NCBI GenBank assembly: GCA_963519305.1
Contig: CAUQMS010000012.1
Location: 76,727 to 140,726, forward strand
Direction of reading: 5' to 3'
DNA: 64,000 bases
Source of the DNA: Ewingella sp963519305
GTDB taxonomy: Bacteria; Pseudomonadota; Gammaproteobacteria; Enterobacterales; Enterobacteriaceae
Shown: positions 42,528-50,351 of the stretch, in pieces
Position numbering within the stretch: the first letter of the stretch is position 1
Layout: each line of letters begins with the position of its first letter
The notes under the pieces: model-generated
What the model was told of the DNA's origin: nothing
Seen by the model: the letters and a program-made list of their open reading frames with translations, nothing else
The model's database searches: none
Made by a program: the position numbers and the translations under genes

Positions 42528-42560
42528 GAGCCCATAACTGCATGCGGTTATGGGTTTTTT
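42528..42560 (+). terminator. Strong terminator, possibly of a small RNA
   Basis: The stem CCCATAAC/GTTATGGG (42531-42538 with 42547-42554) is followed by TTTTTT. The preceding TGTGGAGCCCAT and the ATGGGTTTTTT end resemble the 3' end of RybB sRNA. It may terminate the 42187 gene or an sRNA starting near 42490. Confidence 0.75.
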
Positions 42561-42976
42561 ATTGTCCGTTTCTGACGGTACGTAAGCAAAGCACATTATC
42601 TGCCAGAAAAAGAAAGCCCCGCCAGTCAGGGCAGGGCTAAAATATAATATCGGCCACAGGGTAATAGCCAAGAAATGATAATATTTAACGCAACAAGGAT
42701 AGTAGATTACAGTGATGAATCCATAATCTGTGCAAGAGATTATCACAGGCTATTTCCAAATAATAAATATAAATTTTATATAAAGCCCTCAGGTAATATA
42801 ATCCTGTCAAATTAAAATTAATCACGGAAATAATTAGCAATAAATAATAAATGGAATCATTATAAAATAATTAAAAACCATTGAACTAAATGGATATGAT
42901 AAACGCGAAGGATAAGCATATATTATATTTATATATAAAACAAAATCATTCATATTAATGATAAGGGAATATGAGA
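42561..42976 (+). promoter_or_regulatory. AT-rich porin upstream region
   Basis: About 410 bp, very AT-rich especially from 42750 on, as usual for OmpR-regulated porin promoters. A TATAAT lies at 42797-42802 and, on the opposite strand, TTGACA at 42805-42810. No specific OmpR sites can be assigned by eye. Confidence 0.4.
42615..42638 (-). terminator. Candidate minus-strand terminator upstream of the porin
   Basis: On the minus strand, AGCCC-TGCC / GGC-GGGGCT forms a stem followed by TTCTTTTT. No minus-strand protein gene feeds into it, so it would end an unidentified transcript divergent from the porin gene. Confidence 0.5.
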
Positions 42977-44107
42977 ATGAAATTAAAAGCATTGGCGTTA
43001 ATCATTCCAGCTTTGCTGGTAGCAGGCGCAGCGCAGTCAGCGGAAGTGTATAATAAAGACGGCAATAAACTGGATTTATACGGCAAAGTTGATGGTCTTC
43101 ACTATTTCTCAGATGACTCTTCAAAAGACGGCGACCAGAGCTATGTGCGTGTCGGCTTTAAAGGCGAAACGCAGATCAATGACCAACTGACCGGCTATGG
43201 TCAGTGGGAATACAACGTTCAGGCGAACCACGCAGAAGGCGACGGCTCTTCTGGCAACGCAACCCGTCTGGGTTTCGCGGGTCTGAAATTTGGTGAATAC
43301 GGTTCATTCGACTACGGCCGTAACTATGGCGTTGTGTATGACGTTGAATCCTGGACCGATATGCTGCCAGAGTTCGGTGGCGATACGTATACCACCGCTG
43401 ACAACTTCATGGTTGGCCGTACCAACGGCGTTGCGACGTACCGTAACAACGGTTTCTTCGGTCTGGCTGAAGGTCTGAACTTTGCCCTGCAATATCAGGG
43501 TGCAAACGACGGCAATATCAGTGGTGAAGGGACTAATAACGGTAACCGTAGCATTCGTGCTCAAAACGGTGACGGTTATGGCATGTCTACCAGTTATGAC
43601 TTCGGTATGGGCATCAGCGCTTCTGGTGCTTTTGCTTCTTCTGACCGTACGAATGACCAGGTCAACGGAACCATTGCTGACGGCGACAAAGCGGAAGTTT
43701 GGACTCTAGGCCTGAAATACGATGCAAATAACGTCTATTTAGCAACGATGTATTCTGAAACCCGTAACATGACCGGTTTCGGCGATTCTGACGCGCTGGT
43801 AGCGAATAAAACGCAGAACTTCGAAGTGACGGCGCAATACCAGTTTGATTTCGGTCTGCGCCCTGAGATTTCATACCTCCAATCTAAAGGTAAAGATTTG
43901 GGCGTCGATATTGCTAATAATTCAGAATATAACGATAAAGATCTGGTGAAATACGTTTCTGTGGGTACTTCTTATTCCTTCAACAAAAACATGTCTACCT
44001 ATGTTGATTACAAGATCAACTTACTAGATAACGACGACGACTTCTATTCAGCAACAGGTATCTCTACCGATGATATCGTAGCCGTCGGTCTGGTTTATCA
44101 GTTCTGA
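42977..44107 (+). CDS. Outer-membrane general porin, OmpC/OmpF type
   Basis: 376 residues from the ATG opening MKLKALALIIPALLVAGAAQS; AAGGG at 42963 is correctly spaced for this ATG and too close for the one 6 bp upstream. The mature protein starts AEVYNKDGNKLDLYGKVDGLHYFSDD. Loop 3 has PEFGGDTYTTADNFMVGR, and the chain ends with the Phe (GLVYQF) required for BAM assembly. It forms trimeric channels for small hydrophilic solutes including beta-lactams. OmpC versus OmpF cannot be decided here. Confidence 0.93.
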   Translation: MKLKALALIIPALLVAGAAQSAEVYNKDGNKLDLYGKVDGLHYFSDDSSKDGDQSYVRVGFKGETQINDQLTGYGQWEYNVQANHAEGDGSSGNATRLGFAGLKFGEYGSFDYGRNYGVVYDVESWTDMLPEFGGDTYTTADNFMVGRTNGVATYRNNGFFGLAEGLNFALQYQGANDGNISGEGTNNGNRSIRAQNGDGYGMSTSYDFGMGISASGAFASSDRTNDQVNGTIADGDKAEVWTLGLKYDANNVYLATMYSETRNMTGFGDSDALVANKTQNFEVTAQYQFDFGLRPEISYLQSKGKDLGVDIANNSEYNDKDLVKYVSVGTSYSFNKNMSTYVDYKINLLDNDDDFYSATGISTDDIVAVGLVYQF

Positions 44108-44126
44108 TTAGGATTATTTGTATCAG

Positions 44127-44150
44127 GCCCACCTATTTGGTGGGCTTTTT
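44127..44150 (+). terminator. Porin terminator
   Basis: The stem GCCCACC/GGTGGGC (44127-44133 with 44139-44145), loop TATTT, is followed by TTTTT. It lies 20 bp after the stop. Confidence 0.9.
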
Positions 44151-44189
44151 CATTTTTATTTCAGGTGATTTCAACGGCATTATTCAGGA

Positions 44190-44738
44190 TTAATTCTGTT
44201 CAGAAACCAAAACTGCCTGAGTATTGGCTTCCAGCGCGCGGAAAATATGTTCCTGATCGGCGGGATAGCAAATGTAATCGCCGGCATTTAGCGTGAAGGG
44301 CTCCTCGGTCAGCCCGACCAGCGCCTGCCCCTGCGTAATGATGATATGTTCAACAGAACCCGGTGAATGCGGCTGGGAAACCCGGTCAGCGCCCGGCTGG
44401 GTCATCAGCAGGTATATATCACGCCGCGCACCAGGCGGACAGGTGGCCAGCAATACCGCTTTGTAATTCGCAAGCTCCGCCACCACCGACGGGCCTTCAC
44501 CGCGCCGGATCACCTGAGACTGATTGACCTGCTGCTCCATCAGCCGAGCAAAAGGGATATCCAGCGCCACGCACAGTGCCCATAGCGTTTCCAGACTCGG
44601 ATTACCGTTACCGGCTTCGAGCTGTGACAGCGTTGATTTAGCAATGCCTGCACGACGGGCCACTTCAGCCAGAGATAAACCGGTACGCTGACGTTCGCGC
44701 ACCAGTGCTTTGGCAATAATGCTGATTGGTTGAGTCAT
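44190..44738 (-). CDS. XRE-family regulator with cupin domain
   Basis: 182 residues. The HTH lies at about 9-65 (ALVRERQRTGLSLAEVARRAGIAKSTLSQLEAGNGNPSLETLWALCVALDIPF) and the cupin domain at about 105-180 (HSPGSVEHIIITQGQALVGLTEEPFTLNAGDYICYPADQEHIFRAL). The layout is that of small regulators of amino-acid or sulfur-related transport. It is divergent from azlCD with long inverted repeats in between and probably controls both. Confidence 0.88.
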   Translation of the reverse strand: MTQPISIIAKALVRERQRTGLSLAEVARRAGIAKSTLSQLEAGNGNPSLETLWALCVALDIPFARLMEQQVNQSQVIRRGEGPSVVAELANYKAVLLATCPPGARRDIYLLMTQPGADRVSQPHSPGSVEHIIITQGQALVGLTEEPFTLNAGDYICYPADQEHIFRALEANTQAVLVSEQN

Positions 44739-44759
44739 AAATCACCCTGGTATATTGCT

Positions 44760-44829
44760 ATAACGAACGAACGTTCGCCTTGTAAATCACAGTTTGTTTG
44801 TTCATTATAACAGCCTATTCGTTCGTTAT
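44760..44829. promoter_or_regulatory. Operator region between the XRE regulator and azlC
   Basis: ATAACGAACGAA (44760-44771) and its exact reverse complement TTCGTTCGTTAT (44818-44829) flank the region. A third, related site TTTGTTTGTTCA lies at 44793-44804. These look like repeated half-sites of form GAACRAAC on alternating strands. Confidence 0.65.
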
Positions 44830-44840
44830 GGGATTGATTT

Positions 44841-45509
44841 ATGAAGTTCAGCCGTTTTTCTTCGCTTAATGCGGATACGGTGAAAGCCATTTTTCTGGTG
44901 TGTCTGGCCGATGGGATCGTCGGTATCTCCTATGGTTCGCTGGCGACGGGCAGCGGGTTTCCACTGTGGGTACCACTGACACTCTCCGTGCTGGTGCTGG
45001 CCGGTGCCTCCGAATTTTTGTTTATTGGTATTGTCGCAGGTGGCGGCAGTCCGTTTGCAGCGGCTGCCGCAGGGCTGTTGGTTAACGCACGTCATCTGCC
45101 GTTCGGTATCGCGGTCAAGGATCTGGTGGGCCGCAATCCGCTCAGTTTTTTAGGCTGTCACCTCATGAATGATGAAAGCGTGGTGTTTGGCGTCTCGCAA
45201 ACCTCGCACAGTCAGCGTAAGGCCGCCTTCTGGCTATGTGGTCTGGGCATTGCGCTCTGCTGGCCGGTGGGAGTCGTTATCGGGGGGGCAGTGGGGAAAT
45301 TTATTCCGGACACGCAGGCTATTGGTCTGGACGCCGTATTCCCTGCGATCCTGATTGCACTGATCCTGCCTGCGCTGAACAATGCCAAAACCATTATCCC
45401 GGCTTTTTCCGGAGCGCTGATTGCTCTGGCCGCCGTGCCCTTTGTTCCGGTAGGAATGCCGGTGCTGTTCTCGCTGTTGGGGTTAATGGTACGGAGGAAT
45501 AAAGCATGA
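44841..45509 (+). CDS. azlC: Branched-chain amino-acid exporter, large subunit (AzlC/YgaZ type)
   Basis: 222 residues with about six membrane helices. AzlC features: DGIVGISYGSLATGSGFPLWVPLTLSVLVLAGASEFLFIGIVAGGGSPFAAAAAGLLVNARHLPFGIAVKDL and HLMNDESVVFGVSQ. It pairs with the small subunit at 45506 to export branched-chain amino acids and possibly methionine or analogues. Substrates are inferred from the family. The stop overlaps the azlD start by 4 bp. Confidence 0.87.
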   Translation: MKFSRFSSLNADTVKAIFLVCLADGIVGISYGSLATGSGFPLWVPLTLSVLVLAGASEFLFIGIVAGGGSPFAAAAAGLLVNARHLPFGIAVKDLVGRNPLSFLGCHLMNDESVVFGVSQTSHSQRKAAFWLCGLGIALCWPVGVVIGGAVGKFIPDTQAIGLDAVFPAILIALILPALNNAKTIIPAFSGALIALAAVPFVPVGMPVLFSLLGLMVRRNKA

Positions 45510-45829
45510 ATGACCACACTCTGGTGATCGGTGGTATCGCGCTGCTGGCCACGGGAACCTATCTGCTGCGCGTGGCGGGCTTTAAACTCGGTGCCCGCAT
45601 GACGTTCACCGAAAATAGCCGCGCGCTGATCGCGGATGCTGCGACCACATTATTGCTGGCCGTTGCGGTGATCGCCACATTACTGGAAGGGGAACACTTC
45701 GCCGGTATGGCACGTCTGGCGGGTATCGCCGTGGCGGCGATTCTGGCATGGCGTAAAGTGCCGCTGATTGTTGTTATCCTGTCAGCAGCGGCTGTCACGG
45801 CGGGTCTGCGCTGGTTGGGTGTGCATTAA
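45506..45829 (+). CDS. azlD: Branched-chain amino-acid exporter, small subunit (AzlD/YgaH type)
   Basis: 107 residues, three to four membrane helices (LVIGGIALLATGTYLLRVAGFKLG; ADAATTLLLAVAVIATLL; MARLAGIAVAAILAWRKVPLIVVILSAAAVTAGLRWLG). The TYLLRVAGF segment is typical of AzlD. It is coupled to azlC by overlap. Confidence 0.86.
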   Translation: MNDHTLVIGGIALLATGTYLLRVAGFKLGARMTFTENSRALIADAATTLLLAVAVIATLLEGEHFAGMARLAGIAVAAILAWRKVPLIVVILSAAAVTAGLRWLGVH

Positions 45830-46003
45830 ATCCGGCACAAGGTGAAGTGATGGCGTGAGGCAACGTGACGGGGCGGAATTTTCCCCTTTGCCGGATATAA
45901 CGGTTTCTATTCAGGTGGAAATAAAACACAATACGGCTCACAAAAATGACATTTTTTCTGTCATGCACACGGCTTTCACTTCACCAAAAAGTTACCTATT
46001 TTC

Positions 46004-47188
46004 ATGCAAACACAACCAGTCTCACGCAAGACCGAATGGCTCCGCGTCATTATGCTTGCCATCGCCGCCTTTATTTTTAACACCACGGAGTTCGTTCCGG
46101 TCGGTTTACTGTCGGACATCGCCAATAGTTTTTCGATGGAAACCGCGCAGGTCGGGCTGATGCTGACTATCTACGCCTGGGTCGTGGCGCTGATGTCGCT
46201 GCCGCTGATGTTGCTGACCCGCAATATTGAAAGACGCCGTTTGCTGGCGGTGCTGTTTGTCCTGTTTATCGGCAGCCATATTCTGTCGGTCATGGCGTGG
46301 GACTTTCAGTCGCTGGTGGTGTCGCGTATTGGTATCGCCCTGGCGCATGCTATTTTCTGGTCGATTACCGCATCGCTTGCCATCCGCGTCGCGCCTGCAG
46401 GTAAGAAAACACAGGCGCTGAGTATGCTGGCGACCGGTACGGCGCTGGCGATGGTGCTTGGCCTGCCGCTCGGGCGCGTGATCGGGCAGTATCTCGGCTG
46501 GCGCATAACGTTTGCGATCATCGCGGTGGTTGCGCTTCTCACCCTGCTGTGCCTGATGAAACTGCTGCCTAAATTGCCGAGTGAACACAGCGGGTCACTG
46601 AGCAGCGTACCAATGCTGTTTAAACGTCCTGCGCTGGTTTGCATGTACGTACTGACCACGCTTATTGTCTCCGCACATTATACCGCCTACAGCTATATCG
46701 AACCCTTTATGCAAAACGTGGCAGATATGGGCGAAAACTTTACGACCTTCCTGCTGCTGGTGTTCGGCGGTGCGGGTATTCTTGGCAGCGTGTTGTTCAG
46801 CGTGCTGGGGAACCGTTTCCCGTCAGGCTTTTTGGTGGGGGCAATTGCCATCGTGGCACTGAGCATGTTGCTGTTGCTGGTCGCCGCGACACATTCTGTT
46901 AGTATTTCCTTACTGGCCGTTCTGTGGGGTATGGGCATGATGGCAATTGGCTTAGCGATGCAAATTCGCGTGCTTGCACTGGCACCCGACGCCACGGATG
47001 TGGCGATGGCGCTGTTCTCCGGCATCTTTAATCTGGGAATTGGCGCGGGCGCATTGTTTGGCAACCAGGTGAGCTTACATCTTGGGATGGCGAATGTGGG
47101 TTATGTCGGTGGGATTATGGGGTGCGTGGCGCTGGTCTGGTGCATCTTTATTTTCCGCCGCTATCCGCAGTTGCGGGCTGCGCACTAA
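46004..47188 (+). CDS. sotB: Sugar efflux transporter (MFS)
   Basis: 394 residues, 12 membrane helices. It matches E. coli SotB (YdeA) nearly throughout: TEWLRVIMLAIAAFIFNTTEFVPVGLLSDIANSF, MLTIYAWVVALMSLPLMLLTRN, FAHAIFWSITASLAIR-type segment, TGTALAMVLGLPLGRVIGQYLGWR, LAPDATDVAMALFSGIFNLGIGAGALFGNQVSLHLGM. It exports arabinose, IPTG-like sugars and possibly other metabolites. No good Shine-Dalgarno is visible before the ATG. Confidence 0.93.
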   Translation: MQTQPVSRKTEWLRVIMLAIAAFIFNTTEFVPVGLLSDIANSFSMETAQVGLMLTIYAWVVALMSLPLMLLTRNIERRRLLAVLFVLFIGSHILSVMAWDFQSLVVSRIGIALAHAIFWSITASLAIRVAPAGKKTQALSMLATGTALAMVLGLPLGRVIGQYLGWRITFAIIAVVALLTLLCLMKLLPKLPSEHSGSLSSVPMLFKRPALVCMYVLTTLIVSAHYTAYSYIEPFMQNVADMGENFTTFLLLVFGGAGILGSVLFSVLGNRFPSGFLVGAIAIVALSMLLLLVAATHSVSISLLAVLWGMGMMAIGLAMQIRVLALAPDATDVAMALFSGIFNLGIGAGALFGNQVSLHLGMANVGYVGGIMGCVALVWCIFIFRRYPQLRAAH

Positions 47189-47320
47189 GTACAGAAAAAC
47201 GCGACAGAAAGTCCAATTTAACAAAAAATTCACATCAACGGGCGTACCGGCACTGGCCGGTACTATACTGCCAAGATGCACCGGTTTTCTCCGGCCCACT
47301 GACCTTGCGAATCCCCATTT

Positions 47321-49189
47321 ATGCATATGAAAAATAAGCAGCCCTTGCCCGCAGTTACGCTGGCGGCCATTGGCGTGGTGTACGGTGATATAGGTACCAG
47401 CCCGCTCTATACCCTGCGCGAATGCCTGACCGGGCAGGCGGGTATTATCCCGACCCAAAGTTCGATTTTTGGCTTTTTATCGCTGATTTTCTGGCTGCTG
47501 ATGCTGGTCGTCTCCATCAAATATATCGGCTTTGTGATGCGGGCAGACAATGACGGTGAGGGCGGCATTCTGACCCTGATGTCACTGGCTGTGCGCCACG
47601 TGAAACCGCGATGGTTTACGGTGACGGTATTTCTCGGGCTGGTGGGGGGCAGTTTCTTCTACGGCGACGGCGTGATCACCCCGGCAATCTCCGTATTGTC
47701 GGCGATAGAAGGGTTGGAGATCATCGAACCGTCGCTGGATCCTTTCATTATTCCGCTGTCGATTGCGGTCCTGACTCTGCTGTTTGTTATTCAAAAGAAG
47801 GGCACGGGAAGCGTCGGTAAGCTGTTCGCGCCGGTGATGGTGCTGTGGTTTTTGTCACTCGCGGTGCTGGGCATCAGCGGTATTCTGAAAAACCCTGCCG
47901 TATTGCAGGCGCTTAATCCTTACTGGGCCGTCAATTTCTTTATCGAATACAAAGGGATCTCCTTCTTTGCGCTCGGCATGGTGGTGCTGGCAGTGACCGG
48001 TGCTGAAGCACTGTATGCTGATATGGGGCACTTTGGTAAGAAGCCAATCCGCATCGCCTGGTTTTTACTGGTTGCGCCTTCGCTGGTGCTGAACTATTTC
48101 GGTCAGGGCGCGTTGTTGATGACTCACCCTGAGGCGATTAAAAACCCGTTCTTCCTGCTGGCTCCTGACTGGGCGCTGGTGCCGCTACTGCTGATTGCCA
48201 CCCTGGCGACGGTGATCGCCTCGCAGGCCGTCATTTCCGGCGTATTTTCCCTGACCCGTCAGGCCATGCGCCTCGGTTATCTGCCGCCAATGCGCATTGT
48301 TTATACCTCGGACGTTGAGTCCGGACAGATTTATATTCCGGTGGTGAACTGGCTGCTGTACGTGGCCGTGCTGATTGTGATCATCAGTTTCAAACACTCG
48401 AGCGATCTGGCATCGGCTTACGGCATTGTTGTTACCGGCACCATGGCGCTAACCTCGGTATTACTGAGTATTGTGGCGATAAAAAACTGGGGCTGGAAAC
48501 CGCGCTGGGGCTTGCTGCTGATGGTGCTGATGCTGGCCGTGGATATCCCGCTGTTCGCCGCCAACCTCACCAAACTGTTCTCCGGCGGCTGGCTGCCGGT
48601 GGTGCTGGGGCTGAGCATTCTGCTGATTATGATGACCTGGCACACCGAGCGTACGCGACTGCTGCGCCGTCTGCGGGAAGACCCGGATGCGCTGAATGCG
48701 CTGATCACCTCGCTGGAGAAATCCCCGCCGCTGCGCGTACCGGGTACGGCCGTGTTTATGTCACGTGCGCCTGATGCAGTACCGCTGGTGTTGCTGCACA
48801 ATCTTAAACATAACAAGGTGCTGCATGACCGGGTGATCCTGCTGACGATCGCCAGCGCCGATGCCCCGTATGTGCATAAACTCAAACGCGTAACCATTGA
48901 ACATCTATCACCGTCGTTCTGGCGGGTGGTGGCGAGTTATGGCTGGCGTGAGACACCAAATCTGGAAGAGGTCTTTTACCGCTGCGGGCAGGACGGATTG
49001 CGCTGCACCATGAGTGATACCTCGTTCTTCCTCTCCCGCGATACGCTGGCGCTGGATAAACGCCCGTGGTATCTGCGTATCCGTGGCAAACTGTTCCAGG
49101 TGTTACAGCGTAACGCGTTGCGGGCACCCGACCTGTATCAGATCCCTCCTAACCGGGTGATTGAGCTGGGTGCCGTGGTGAAGTTTTAA
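47321..49189 (+). CDS. kup: Low-affinity potassium uptake transporter
   Basis: 622 residues, same length as E. coli Kup. Twelve N-terminal helices (LPAVTLAAIGVVYGDIGTSPLYTLRECL; RADNDGEGGILTLMSL; GGSFFYGDGVITPAISVLSAIEGLEI; NYFGQGALLM) and a hydrophilic C-terminus (PGTAVFMSRAPDAVPLVLLHNLKHNKVLHDRVILLT; FWRVVASYGWRETPNLEEVFYRCG). It is a K+/H+ symporter of the inner membrane. Either ATG (47321 or 47327) may be used; neither has a clear Shine-Dalgarno. Confidence 0.96.
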   Translation: MHMKNKQPLPAVTLAAIGVVYGDIGTSPLYTLRECLTGQAGIIPTQSSIFGFLSLIFWLLMLVVSIKYIGFVMRADNDGEGGILTLMSLAVRHVKPRWFTVTVFLGLVGGSFFYGDGVITPAISVLSAIEGLEIIEPSLDPFIIPLSIAVLTLLFVIQKKGTGSVGKLFAPVMVLWFLSLAVLGISGILKNPAVLQALNPYWAVNFFIEYKGISFFALGMVVLAVTGAEALYADMGHFGKKPIRIAWFLLVAPSLVLNYFGQGALLMTHPEAIKNPFFLLAPDWALVPLLLIATLATVIASQAVISGVFSLTRQAMRLGYLPPMRIVYTSDVESGQIYIPVVNWLLYVAVLIVIISFKHSSDLASAYGIVVTGTMALTSVLLSIVAIKNWGWKPRWGLLLMVLMLAVDIPLFAANLTKLFSGGWLPVVLGLSILLIMMTWHTERTRLLRRLREDPDALNALITSLEKSPPLRVPGTAVFMSRAPDAVPLVLLHNLKHNKVLHDRVILLTIASADAPYVHKLKRVTIEHLSPSFWRVVASYGWRETPNLEEVFYRCGQDGLRCTMSDTSFFLSRDTLALDKRPWYLRIRGKLFQVLQRNALRAPDLYQIPPNRVIELGAVVKF

Positions 49190-49201
49190 CGCGTCGATGT
49201 T

Positions 49202-49771
49202 CTAGTGATAATCCGGTGGTGCATTGCTGTCAGGTGCGCCACCGTTATAATCCGGCGGAACATCACTTTGTGACCCGGCAGGCTGGTAGTCAGGCGGAAC
49301 GTCCGAGTGACGAGAATCTGACTGCTGATCGTAGTTGTAGGCGACCGGCACCTTGTTGCCTTTGGCGTACATACACTGGGTGTAAATCACGTCATATTGA
49401 TCCTGCAAATCGCCGCTGCTCATCCCTGCCGTATTACTGCCCATCGCACTGCCGACCAGCAAACCGCTGCCCGCGCCAATCAGCGCCCCCGGTCCGGCCT
49501 GACCAGACGCCGCCCCGATCAGCGCACCTGCCGCTGCGCCCACCAGAGTACCCGCCGTTGCCGTGCCTGCGGCACTGTTTGATGCCGCCTGAGCACCACC
49601 ACTGGTGCTGTTTTGCGCCGTATTGCGGCACAGAATGTCGTCCTGCCTGAACTGCCCGTAACTTTTACTGCTGCCCGGCAGCACGGTGACATCCGGACTG
49701 GATGGCGGCGAGACGCAGCCGGAAAGGGCCGCCAGCAGAGCCAGCGGCGCTATCTTATAGAGACGTTTCAT
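49202..49771 (-). CDS. Glycine-zipper outer-membrane lipoprotein
   Basis: 189 residues from MKRLYKIAPLALLAALSGC (lipobox ALSGC); a longer frame precedes it without a signal. Residues about 60-115 are a glycine-zipper segment (AGTLVGAAAGALIGAASGQAGPGALIGAGSGLLVGSAMG) able to insert in the membrane, similar to the Rick_17kDa/OmpA-like glycine-zipper families. The C-terminus has Pro-Pro-Asp-Tyr repeats (DVPPDYQP, DVPPDYNG, NAPPDYH). It starts 17 bp after the secreted protein gene at 49789, forming an envelope-protein pair. Confidence 0.82.
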   Translation of the reverse strand: MKRLYKIAPLALLAALSGCVSPPSSPDVTVLPGSSKSYGQFRQDDILCRNTAQNSTSGGAQAASNSAAGTATAGTLVGAAAGALIGAASGQAGPGALIGAGSGLLVGSAMGSNTAGMSSGDLQDQYDVIYTQCMYAKGNKVPVAYNYDQQSDSRHSDVPPDYQPAGSQSDVPPDYNGGAPDSNAPPDYH

Positions 49772-49788
49772 GGATAACTCACTCAGGC

Positions 49789-50139
49789 TTAACGGGAAGC
49801 GGGATCGCCAACCACCACTTTCATCCAGCCACGTGAACAACGCGGCACGCGCGGGTAATAGCCCGCCGGATTCTGGCAGTAATAGGCATAGGTCGGGGTT
49901 TTCTCAACATAAGTTTGTGGTGGCGGTGGCGTCACGTAGACCACCGGTGGCGGACCATAATAGACCGGTGGCGGGGGCGCCCACGGCGATACGCCGATCA
50001 CCACATTCGGGCCGCCGTACCAGCCATGATAATACCCATGACCGTAGTAACCATGTCCGTAATAGCCATAGGCCTGCGCAGCCTGCGTGACAGACATCAG
50101 CGCCCCCGCAGCCAGCATTAATATCAATAGCCTTTTCAT
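49789..50139 (-). CDS. Small secreted Tyr/Gly/Pro-rich protein
   Basis: 116 residues from the ATG opening MKRLLILMLAAGALMS (GAGGTGG upstream). A signal peptide ends near AAQA. Then repeats GYYGHGYYGHGYYHGWYGG, a Pro-rich stretch (PWAPPPPVYYGPPPVVYVTPPPP) and a C-terminal domain with two Cys (YAYYCQNPAGYYPRVPRCSRGW). The CQNPxGYYPxVxxCxxGW motif is shared by many uncharacterised proteobacterial envelope proteins. Function unknown; likely co-transcribed with the glycine-zipper lipoprotein. Confidence 0.8.
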   Translation of the reverse strand: MKRLLILMLAAGALMSVTQAAQAYGYYGHGYYGHGYYHGWYGGPNVVIGVSPWAPPPPVYYGPPPVVYVTPPPPQTYVEKTPTYAYYCQNPAGYYPRVPRCSRGWMKVVVGDPASR

Positions 50140-50301
50140 AACCACCTCGACAACCTGCTTTTAACAACGTCTTTGACTTTGGGCGCAGCGCCCATCCATA
50201 GAGGTGAATATACGCCGGTACAAGCGTTTTTTTACGCGGGAGATCAGGGGGAATACGCTAAGTTATCGACAGTAATTGTGTAGAAATATTCAGAGGATAG
50301 C

Positions 50302-50322
50302 GGGGAAGGATGAACCTTCCCC
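50302..50322. terminator. Hairpin after amn
   Basis: A perfect 8-bp stem GGGGAAGG/CCTTCCCC (50302-50309 with 50315-50322), 30 bp downstream of the amn stop on the minus strand. There is no T tract, so its role in termination is uncertain. Confidence 0.45.
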
Positions 50323-50351
50323 GTGCAGGTAGCAATGTCATCAGAAAGGCA

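Noticed and set aside
42519..42746. Minus-strand frame of 75 codons upstream of the porin
   Set aside because: It spans two terminator hairpins and has no Shine-Dalgarno; the region is better read as regulatory.
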